From: Prorocentrum cordatum
Lineage: Eukaryota > Sar > Dinophyceae > Prorocentrales > Prorocentraceae
Direction: 5' to 3'
DNA length: 23,210 nt
Assembly: GCA_963575745.1 (NCBI GenBank)
Contig: CAUYUJ010015027.1
Coordinates: 706,183 to 729,392, forward strand
The notes under the pieces were generated by a model. It saw only the letters and a list, made by a program, of their open reading frames with translations. It searched no databases and had not been told where the DNA came from. Each line of letters starts with the position of its first letter. Positions within the stretch are counted from its first letter, which is position 1. Below are positions 16,685-23,210 of the stretch, in pieces. Made by a program: the position numbers and the translations under genes.

Positions 16685-18937
16685 GCGTGCTTTAAGCTCG
16701 AGCGCAGCCCCCCGCGGCCCGTGGAAGAGCACCCCATCCCCAAGAAGGTTTGTGACCATCCTGAGTTTCGGAGATACCTGGAGAATGTTTGGGGGGCCAC
16801 CAAAAACGAGCCCATGTCCCCGGCTTTGCTCCTGGACTTCCAGACGGCCATGGTAAGGGAGGCTGCAAGGCATGCGAGGAATTTGATTGTCAATGAGCAC
16901 TCGAACGAGCTTTCCGCGCAGTTCGCGGTGCTGAAGAGCATCGCGAGAGCGGTCTGGCGTCAGGATTGCTCTCTTGCTGGCGAGATTATTTCGTCGCACC
17001 CTTTAGGCAGGCGCTATTTGGAGCCCGACCCGATCAATGTTAAGGTTTCCATCCGATCCCCGAACGAGTACTTATTGGTGGCACATCGGGTTCACCAGAA
17101 GGTTTTAGAACGAGATGAAGCTGAGATCAGACGGGCTCTTGGGGCCTCCACATCGGAACCACAGGAATCAAAGCTCCGAAGGCGTCTCAAAGGTGTTGTG
17201 GCACGTGCACGACTGTGGCCCCCCTTCGACCGCAGGATGACGCTCTCTGCTGCGCGGCACACTGGTGGGGTCAGTAGAACGCCACAGGAAGCTCTCAGTC
17301 TTCCATCGAGATACTGGGGAAAAGCTTTCTCCTTCAAGGACGTCGATGTCGTCGGTGCTGAGGAATATCTCGATCAATTCGCTCCGAAATGCGATGGACT
17401 TGCTCACCTTCCCCCGCCTACCCGTCGTTCGATCGAAGTTGTTCTGGAAAAATTGCAGCATGGCGCCCCTGGACCTGACGGAGTGCCCTTCGCGGGCTGG
17501 AAGCATCGCCCGTTTGGAGTCGAAATGCTGGATCGAGCTCTCTGGTGGGTACTAGGAGGGAACCGACTTCTCGAGGCGCACTACCATATATGTGGAGCAT
17601 GCATTCCCAAGGGCCAGGAGGAGGGGGACACCGAGGGGGAATATATTATCTCGGGAGGCGTCGTCTACGCGGCCCCTGGGGCTGAAAAAAACGCGTCCAA
17701 CAAGGTGCTCACAAAAGTGGTGTGTGACGGGCTAAGCCGTGCATTACATGCGTTCATTCATCCATGTCAACGTGGATTTGTTGGGGGCAGAAATTTTTGA
17801 GTGAATATCCTGGAGCTCGACGCGCAGGCGCGTATAACATCCTCGGCGCCATCTCTTGCTCAAAGGTTACCTGCGTTGGTGACCTTCGATTATGGTCAGG
17901 CCTTCCCCTCTATCTCGCATCAAAGCTGTTCAAAGTTCTGAGTCGACTCCCATCACCACCTCCCGCGATGTTCTCCTGGCAGGCACTGTACGAGTACATT
18001 CCGTGCTTTGGCTCTGCTGGGCATGTCGAAGAGTTCCTCTACATGATTGAGAGTGGAGTGCTCCAGGGGCGCCCTGGCTCCGGCACCTTGCACGCGATCG
18101 CCTCGCCCCTTTTTTTTTGCCCATCTCCATTCGTTGGTCGATGAAGGCAGCCGCCATCAAAGCATCGCCCGCGCATGCGCGGACGACGTCGGGGGCGTGA
18201 TCCACGAGCTGGAGTGCCTGAAGCACTTCAAGGCGGTCTTTGACTGGAGCTCCAGAGTTGCAGGTCTCCTCATCAAAACTACCAAGTGTGTGATTGTTCC
18301 TTTGATTGGAGAGTTCAGTGTGGAGGTGGAGGAGAAGTATCGGGAGTGGCTTACTCAGAATCTAGCAGAATGGAGTGAACTTCGCACCGAAGCGATGGCC
18401 ACCTACTTGGGGCTGATTCTGGGGCCGGCCGCTGGCGATCATAGTTGGGACGCGCCACTTCTGAAATGGACGAGGCGTACAGTGATGACTAGCGCCGCCC
18501 ATGCCCCTGCCTCTGTCACCACCTATATTTATAATAAGCGTTGCTTGCCTTTCCTGTCCTACGTCGCGCAATTCATGCCCCTCCCTCTCCATCCCGAGTG
18601 TCTCGCCTCTCCCACGTTGCGTTGTGAGCATGCCATGTTGTCATCTTTGTACAATGCACCGTTCTGCTGCATCTCCAGAGCGGGATGGTTCGAATTATCT
18701 TCGTGGGGCGGTCCCCAGATGAACTCTGCGCTGGCCATATGCATGGCCTCTCTCATGCGTGCCGCATTGCGCACCTTCCCTGAGTGGCGATTCCTCCTCC
18801 GCCGTCTCGAGAGTGCCCGAGATAATTCGTCGCTGGTTGACGCTAGCAACGGCTCCTGGAGTCCCAGCTTCTGGGTCGGAAGCCCCTTGGTCGTTCATCT
18901 GAGTGTGGCCGCCGCTGGAAATCGAATGCTGCTTTAG
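16685..18937 (+). pseudogene. R2 ORF2: reverse transcriptase (broken)
   Basis: The frame after the endonuclease runs to a TGA at 17798-17800. It contains the RT entry motifs GAPGPDGVPFAGWK and NKVLTKVVCDGL ... QRGFVGGRNF. The same frame continues after the stop with VTFDYGQAFPSI, motif A, catalytic Asp at 17888-17890. A frame change then gives motif B, VLQGRPGSGTLHAIAS, at about 18056-18105. A T9 run (18110-18118) lies where the frame changes again. Motif C appears as ACADDVGGV, with the Asp pair at 18182-18187. A long post-RT segment (ATYLGLILGPAAG and Trp/Leu-rich helices) follows to a TAG. Motif order is that of non-LTR RTs; Ala-Cys before ADD is unusual for the usual Y/F-x-DD. Confidence 0.88.
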
Positions 18938-19111
18938 CTCGCGCTGGTGCCGCTGGCCTCGGGGCTGTCCGTGAGGTCTTCGCTCTGCTGCGAGTGCTGA
19001 TGCTGCTGCCCCTCGACCCAAGATCAAAATCCAGAGCCTAGCCAGCGCTGCCATCCGACAAGTGTTATACCCCCCCCCCCCCCCAGTCTAAGCAGCCAGT
19101 TTGGTGCTCGT
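18938..19111 (+). other. R2 decayed segment with C15 run
   Basis: Between the RT frame and the C-terminal frame, no open frame persists. A run of 15 C (19070-19084) is present and probably shifts the reading frame of ORF2 here. Confidence 0.6.
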
Positions 19112-19601
19112 TTGAGGACGGCGTGGCTTGGGTTGGCGTTGAAGATTGCTAGCGTAGACTGGGAGGCGCACCGCGCTATCCTACACAAGGTGCCATTTCA
19201 TGTTGCGAATGCCGCGTGGAAGTGTCTAGCAGTTGCTTGGACCACGAGTGAGAGGATGCATAACCGCAATGAGCCTTGTCATTTGTGCATGTTTGGTTGT
19301 GGAGGAAGGGGCTCCTTCAAACACTATTATGGTGAGTGCCAGCGCTTCCGTATCCCATGGACGAAAACAGTTGGCTATGGCCTCCCTGCCTGTCCCTGCC
19401 TGTCCCATTGCGTGTTTCGGCTTCTTCGCCTCCCCCATCCGTCCTGCCGTCCTTGATCTTCCTGTCTCTGCTTATCTGCTGTTCACGATTGCTCGGCTTG
19501 TCTTTCTCGCCCAGGGCTCGCTCAGCGAGCAGCAAATGCTGCAGCTCGTGCCACAGGCACGTGCAGCGCTCCGTCGAGGGCGCGTCGGGCGGCAGCGATA
19601 G
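19112..19601 (+). pseudogene. R2 ORF2 C-terminus with CCHC finger
   Basis: The frame opening at 19112 carries CHLCMFGCGGRGSFK followed by HYYGEC: C-x2-C-x11-H-x4-C at 19277-19339, the CCHC finger often found after LINE RTs and thought to bind element RNA or target DNA. After about 19380 the sensible reading moves to another frame ending at a TAG at 19599-19601 (LPVSAYLLFTIARLVFLAQG and then a basic helix). A frame change is therefore needed within this piece too. It ends about 45 bases before the TTAA-ended repeat. Alternative: the last segment is 3' untranslated sequence. Confidence 0.7.
19516..19567 (+). other. two consecutive hairpins near the R2 3' end
   Basis: GCTCGCT-C-AGCGAGC (19516-19530) is a perfect 7-bp stem. 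GCTGCA/GCT/CGTGCC-ACA-GGCACG/TGCAGC (19538-19567) is a 12-bp stem with a 3-nt bulge and a 3-nt loop. Non-LTR RTs often recognise 3' RNA structure; whether these serve that role is inference. Confidence 0.4.
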
Positions 19602-19645
19602 ACGGACGTGCTGCGCCAGGGTGCGTTCGAGGAAGTGGAGCTTGA

Positions 19646-19905
19646 ATGAGCCCCGCGCCTTGATGTCTTCAGGCTTAAGGGAACTTTGCGATCCTGCACG
19701 CCTCCCGAGGGTTTTCCCTCCTGGCACCCCGCAAAGCCTCCCAGGTTCCCACCGGCCCTTACCTCGCAAGCCTGTAAATCCGCTGCCCGTGGCCTCCTCC
19801 CATGGCCTCGCAACCCTCCCCCATCACCGACCCCAGGGCTCAGGAACCCTCCTCCCGACCTCATCCCAGAGCGCAGAACTTCCCTTAAATGAGCCTGTGC
19901 GCTTG
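19646..19905. repeat. TTAA-ended inverted-repeat unit, copy A
   Basis: A 29-bp spacer (19646-19674, ATGAGCCCCGCG at its start) precedes an inverted-repeat body at 19675-19888 (214 bp). The left end is TTAAGGGAACTTTGCG; the right end GCGCAGAACTTCCCTTAA has a reverse complement that matches it with one substitution and one indel. TTAA at both ends resembles the outer TTAA of a mobile element, but it may simply be part of the repeat. A second, degraded spacer copy follows (19889-19905 and beyond). Same family as copies B, C and D at the right end of the window. Confidence 0.72.
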
Positions 19906-20775
19906 TTGTTGGACAGGTGGACGTCCTTCTTGATGAACGCACCTGCTGAGCAAATCATGAAAATCATGCTCTGAAGTGCCATAGGAAACATGCCAATACA
20001 GAGAGTAGCGTAGAAGTATAAGCAAAAAACACCACGCCACAATACCAACAGCGATCGACTGATTATGCCTGTCGCTCAAAATGATAGCATACATCTTCAT
20101 GCCCGAGCTGACTATGGCGTCGTCCAGGGCCTTCGTGTTCCTTTCGCCTGTGGGCCAGAACAATCTGGCCTGCAGCGGGTCTCTGGGCTCCTCGCAGGGC
20201 CGACCCGCCGCGAGGCGAGGGTTGGCGCAGAGCCAGACGCAGTGCCTCAAATCGCTCGCCTGCTGGCCGCAGTACGGGCAACTTGGATCTTCTCCTGTGC
20301 TGACAGCAAGATGTGCCGGCGAGGCCGCCGCCCCGGTGAAAAGCTTGCGCCACCCCTCGCGCAGGACGTGGGCGAGCCGCTTCGGCGTCCGCCAGTCCTG
20401 GTTCGAAGTGTCCAAAGAAATCATTGTGCCGTCAGGTCGTGCCCAAGTCCAGGCAGCTTCGGTCTTTTTCCACCCCGTCTTGCTGAGGTGCGTGGAGAGG
20501 CTGCTGGCCAGGCCGCGCCTCTGCTCCCATCTGCCCTGGTTGTGCAGACTACGTGTCTTGGCAGTTCGTGCGACAGCGGTGACCGTCGCCTTCTGGATCA
20601 TCATGTCCGGGTCTATCCGGTGCCTATGGATGAGCAGCCAGAGGGAGCGCGACGACGCGGTGGGAAGCTCCAGCGTCCGGGTGACGGCCCCGCTGATGGC
20701 GTTGATGTCCTTCCTCAGCACAGTCATGAGCCCAGCCTCAATGAGCGTTTGCTTCTCTTTCCTTCCCAGGGGCAA
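19885..20775 (-). pseudogene. R3 C-terminal region with CCHC finger
   Basis: This 296-residue minus-strand frame is intact from 20775 to a TAA at 19885-19887, which lies inside copy A of the TTAA-ended repeat. SCPYCGQQASDLRHCVWLC gives C-x2-C-x8-H-x4-C (20227-20280), a finger typical of the region behind LINE-type RTs. The preceding part (RSLWLLIHRHRIDPDMM, RGLASSLSTHLSKTGWKK) looks like the helical RT thumb or connection segment. After the finger, a hydrophobic stretch (IAVGIVAWCFLLILL, around 20015-20060) is read; being near the end, it may come from untranslated sequence or the neighbouring repeat. Frame differs from that of the RT core, so it is detached in this copy. Confidence 0.68.
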
Positions 20776-20983
20776 ACCCTTTGGCGCGAGTGATCTGTGC
20801 CCTCGCCTTTTCCAACCTCGTCTGCTCTTTCTTGGTGGTCTTCCTGGTGGCCCCTCCTTTTACGGCGGCCCCCAGCACGACGGCTGTGTCCACAACAAAA
20901 CGTGGTTCCATTCCAGCACGTCGGAGCTTCTCCCGCCCCTGTGGCGTGCGGTGCATCCACTGCTGTTTGGAATCGTTCTCCAA
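20738..20983 (-). pseudogene. R3 post-RT basic region
   Basis: This is the same minus-strand frame as the end of the RT, resuming after a TAA at 20996-20998. It encodes about 80 basic residues (NDSKQQWMHRTPQGREKL, KGGATRKTTKKEQTRLEKAR) without a known domain. It overlaps the beginning of the C-terminal frame, and one frame change around 20740-20775 joins them. Confidence 0.5.
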
Positions 20984-20998
20984 ACCAAAATCAGTTTA

Positions 20999-21686
20999 CC
21001 ATTCCTTCCAAAGTTCGCCGACACGGACACACATGGCAGCGTTGCGCGTTTCCCACGTGCGGTCATCGACAAACAGCTGCAGTTTTGCCGTGGGCTCCAG
21101 GAGGGAAATGTGCAGGACAGCCGCCAGCATCACTGCGCACATCGCCATTGGGTTAAAAAGGGTCACCTTGCGCGAAAGAAGTGCCCAGTTTCTTTGGCTC
21201 CAGGGGAACCGACCCCCCGAGTACCAACCAACGCTCCTGCTGAGACCAACGATCATGAAGAATGTCGTTGAGCAGCGGCGGGAATCCCAACGAATCGAAG
21301 ACCCCCTGGACCAATGAAGAAGGGTGAATGCAATCAAACGCCAAGGAGAAATCCTGGGTGCTGAGGTACTCGTCGTCCTCAGTAGCGAGCAACATCTCCA
21401 GGAGGGCGTCGTAGGTCTCGGCCTTCCTGCGTGGTCCATACATCTCTGTGCGCACCACATCTTGTCACACCAACTGCGACATGACGGCGAGCGGGCCCTT
21501 CGGTAGGTGCGCCTGCCGCATGGCTCTCCAAGCAAGCGGTTGCACTCCCAGTCGTTCACACTCGTTCAAGAAGAATGTGATCTCGGTGTCCGCGAAGATC
21601 GCTTCCGAGACCTCCCTTCCGTCCCACCCGTCCTGGCCGGCTGTTTTGTCTCGTTGGCCAAGTATAGCAAACCTGACGTCCAGCAC
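20999..21686 (-). pseudogene. R3 reverse transcriptase core (broken)
   Basis: The minus strand reads KTAGQDGWDGREV (fingers motif around DGW), then a TGA at 21465-21467, then RKAETYDALL and motif A, STQDFSLAFDCI, with the catalytic Asp codon at 21351-21353. Motif B, SFAQGDPF, is cut by a TAA (21153-21155) directly after a run of five T in the minus-strand sense. In the next frame the sequence continues in register with FNPMAMCAVM, then FVDDRTW, motif C, Asp pair at 21062-21067. So one small indel in the T run separates motifs B and C. The RT copies element RNA into DNA. Motif spacing is normal, so this is a relatively young or lightly damaged copy. Confidence 0.82.
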
Positions 21687-22334
21687 CTCAAGTTCGGCCC
21701 ACGCGGTGGGCTGGTGCGGGAGCCAGACCCTCGCTTTGCCCAGGGCCGCGCTCAGGTCTGGGAGGTCCCTGTCCTACACCTTCCGCCACCTCCGCCAGAG
21801 CATCTCCAGAGCCTCCTGGTTGGTCTCGGAGGTCTCCCCCTCCTGCTCCACGGCCAGATCGTTGGGCATCTGGTCGTCCTTCATCCACCTATGGGCTTCT
21901 TTTCTGGATTATCTGATCCTCTCCTTCCATGCAGCAATCCTGCCTTGTGCATCCTCCTCCTCCTGCCTGGCGGCCACGCCCTCGTAGGACACGATGGCGG
22001 CGGCAGTCTTCCTCATTCTCTCTAGGGCAGGGCGGTCTGCCTCCCCTTCGAACGACATATCCTTGCAGCCTTTAGTGAGTTCATCCCTCAGGGACGCCGC
22101 TTCCGCAGAAAAGCTGCCGCCCTTCTGCTCCAGGACCTCCAGCCTCCTCAATCTGGCCAGCGCCTTCTGCTGGGTTCGTGCCTTGAAGCTCCTGTGGGTG
22201 CCCATGGCCCTGCCGTCCCACTGTCGTGTTTCGACAGCCAGGCATCCTTTGTCGCTCTTGTCTTCATTCGTGCGCCGGCGGGTGCGTGCCGTGGCGGGCT
22301 CCTTTGCCGGGTTGCCTTGCCACGCATGCTTCAC
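21687..22334 (-). pseudogene. R3 charged helical region upstream of the RT
   Basis: A single minus-strand frame continuing into the RT frame, broken by TAA at 21909-21911 and TAG at 21774-21776. It encodes Lys/Glu/Arg/Leu-rich helices (for example LARLRRLEVLEQKGGSFSAE and RKTAAAIVSYEGVAARQEEE) and a Trp/Arg segment (EALEMLWRRWRKV) shortly before the RT. No EEP or other enzymatic motif is seen. It is probably the N-terminal part of the R3 polyprotein. Keeping one frame over about 650 bases with only two stops suggests limited decay. Confidence 0.55.
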
Positions 22335-22650
22335 CGCCGCTCCGCTGAAGTCAGCGGTCCTCCAGCTGAGCCCCTCGCCGCGGCCAGGCGCCTCTTCCTC
22401 TGCTTCCGCCGCTGCACATTATCCTCTGCCTCCTCCCTCTGCGCTTCCTGCAGCGGGACCTTCACTTTCTCCTCCTGCGCCTGCGGAATATCTTCCTCAT
22501 CCTCCTTTTCCTCCTCCTCCTCTTCCTTGTCCTCCTCTGCTTCCTCCCTCTGCGCTGTCTGCAGCGGGTCCTTCACATACGCCTCCTGCGCTTGCGGAGT
22601 CTTTTCCTCCTCCTCCTCCTCGTCCTTGTCCTCTTCTGCTCTCCTCTCCC
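22331..22650 (-). pseudogene. R3 N-terminal acidic region with 37-residue repeat
   Basis: On the minus strand a frame reads PQAQEAYVKDPLQTAQREEAE, then a run of Asp/Glu/Lys, then PQAQEEKVKVPLQEAQREEAE. Two copies are 111 bases (37 codons) apart, as described for the repeat at 22423-22640. A basic stretch (QRRKQRKRR) and a stop at 22331-22333 follow, overlapping the next frame by GTGA. Because the duplication preserves the codon phase and substitutions are conservative, this frame may be coding. Acidic repeats next to an RT are unusual; function is unknown. Confidence 0.45.
22423..22640. repeat. 111-bp imperfect tandem duplication
   Basis: The segment from TCTGCCTCCTCCCTCTGCGC through CTGCAGCGGG (22448) to the GCCTGCGGA block recurs with CTGCAGCGGG at 22559, 111 bases later. 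Copies differ by scattered substitutions and by lengths of TCC runs at their right ends. Confidence 0.8.
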
Positions 22651-22656
22651 TCCTTG

Positions 22657-22911
22657 TCCTTGCTGCGACCCGATATCTTCAAGCTGAAGGGAACTTGAAT
22701 GCCCCAGGACGCCTCCCAAGGGTTGTTCTTCCTCCTGGCACCCCGCAGAGCCTCCTAGGGTCCCACCGGCCCTCACCTCGCAAGCCTGTGAATCCGCTGC
22801 CCGTGCTCTTCCCCCGCTGCCTTCGAACCTTCTCCAACCACCATCGCCCACAGGGCCGTGCCTCGGGAACCCTCCCCCCGCCCCGACCCCCGAGTGCAAA
22901 ATTTCCTTTAA
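22657..22911. repeat. TTAA-ended inverted-repeat unit, copy B
   Basis: It begins in the 29-bp spacer (about 22657-22684, 17 of 23 bases like that of copy A), then the body runs from TGAAGGGAACTTG (22685) to ATTTCCTTTAA (22911), about 227 bp. Ends are a degraded form of the copy A inverted repeat (TTAAAGGAAATTTTGCAC in reverse complement). Internal landmark: CTCCTGGCACCCCGCAGAGC and CACCTCGCAAGCCTGT, shared with copy A. Confidence 0.78.
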
Positions 22912-23102
22912 GTGAGCCCCGCGACCTGACATCGTCAAGTTTTGTGAGAGAACGTCTGCCCACCTGGACGCCTCCCGAGAGTTCTCCCTCCTGGCACCCC
23001 GCAGAGAGCCTCCCATGTTCCCACTGGCCCTCACCTCGCGGGCATCTGCACCCCCCGCCTGTTTTCTCCCACTCCGACCCCAGAGCGCAAGGTTGCCCTT
23101 AA
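22912..23102. repeat. TTAA-ended inverted-repeat unit, copy C
   Basis: Spacer GTGAGCCCCGCG... starts at 22912; the body ends in GGTTGCCCTTAA at 23102. It is shorter (191 bp including the spacer), with an internal deletion relative to B, and has a diverged left end. It contains the CTCCTGGCACCCCGCAGAG and CACTGGCCCTCACCTCGCG landmarks. Confidence 0.78.
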
Positions 23103-23210
23103 ATGAGCCCCGCGCGTTGACGTCTGCAGGTTTAAGGGAATTCTTGCGTCCCTGTTTGCCTCCCAAGGGTTCTCCCTCCCAGCACCCCGCTGAGCCTTCC
23201 AGGTTCCCAC
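23103..23210. repeat. TTAA-ended inverted-repeat unit, copy D (truncated by window end)
   Basis: Spacer ATGAGCCCCGCGCGTTG (23103) and left inverted end TTAAGGGAATTCTTGCG (23132) are well preserved. The body then follows copies A and B to the window edge (CTTCCAGGTTCCCAC). Further units presumably follow downstream. Confidence 0.82.

Larger units (their letters stand above)
14659..19601 (+). mobile_element. R2: LINE-type retrotransposon with intact ORF1 and broken ORF2
   Basis: The parts in order are relict SL (14659-14675), a 172-base leader, ORF1 (340 residues, intact), then ORF2 remnants: APE-type endonuclease, RT and a C-terminal CCHC finger. This is the two-ORF layout of L1-like elements. 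ORF2 is interrupted by at least four frame changes and two in-frame stops, two of the changes at G6 and T9 runs. No RNase H is seen after the RT. The 5' end is sharply defined by the SL against a GGA tract. The 3' end is put at the last stop of the C-terminal frame, 40-45 bases before a TTAA-ended repeat. No target-site duplication was identified. Confidence 0.92.
19906..22656 (-). mobile_element. R3: decayed RT element without visible endonuclease
   Basis: On the minus strand: an acidic repeat N-terminus (22650-22331), a charged helical region (22334-21687), an RT (21686-20999) with a motif C of FVDDRTW, a basic post-RT region (20983-20738) and a C-terminal region with a CCHC finger (20775-19885). 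The RT is unlike those of R1 and R2 in its motif details (GxDGW in the fingers, SFAQGDP for motif B). No EEP motif set is visible upstream. At least three frame changes and four in-frame stops occur. Both flanks are copies of the TTAA-ended repeat, suggesting insertion into or between such units. Confidence 0.8.

Noticed and set aside
19675-19888. assignment of the TTAA-ended repeat to the piggyBac superfamily
   Set aside because: Only TTAA is shared; the inner ends start GGGAA rather than the usual CCC-type termini, and no transposase is present.
22194-23102. 302-codon plus-strand Ser-rich frame
   Set aside because: Antisense of R3's acidic region and of the TTAA-ended repeats.

Overview
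This window reads as nuclear DNA of a dinoflagellate. The strongest evidence is a 17-base exact match to the 3' part of the dinoflagellate spliced leader (SL) at 14659-14675, plus a 19-of-22 match on the minus strand at 9063-9084. High GC, large simple-repeat blocks, several decayed LINE-type retrotransposons and no compact gene order agree with this. I see no tRNA, rRNA, CRISPR array, operon or prokaryotic gene. The species cannot be named from sequence alone.

Layout. Bases 1-1188 hold two overlapping plus-strand reading frames of unknown function. 1189-2940 holds microsatellites and a few weak minus-strand frames. 2940-9084 (minus strand) is a decayed LINE, called R1 here. Its order is relict SL, zinc-ribbon/Gly-rich N-terminus, coiled-coil linker, APE-type endonuclease, reverse transcriptase (RT), RNase H and a C-terminal Cys-rich knuckle. 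9090-11410 is a 2.3-kb TCC-type repeat with embedded CAT/CAG domains. 11479-14658 is a chain of distinct minisatellites: CGA/CGT, about 20 bp, about 52 bp, a G/T-rich block, a C-rich block with higher-order structure, and (GGA)n.

14659-19601 (plus strand) is a second LINE, R2. It has a relict SL, an intact 340-residue ORF1 and a broken ORF2 (endonuclease, RT, CCHC finger). About 19900-22660 (minus strand) is a third, unrelated RT element, R3. It has an acidic 37-residue repeat, a charged helical region, an RT with FVDD, and a CCHC finger; no endonuclease is visible. R3 is flanked on both sides by copies of a TTAA-ended inverted-repeat unit of about 215-240 bp (one copy at 19646-19905; three at 22657-23210).

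How it fits together. R1 and R2 both show (GGA)n, then a relict SL, then the first ORF, read in their own sense. This suggests that their RNAs were SL trans-spliced before reverse transcription, and that insertion or expansion is linked to purine-rich trinucleotide tracts. R2 and R3 converge tail to tail on one copy of the inverted-repeat unit. Most of the non-repeat sequence is retroelement-derived; only R2 ORF1 looks fully intact. Several frame breaks lie at or near homopolymer runs, so part of the apparent decay could be sequencing or assembly error.
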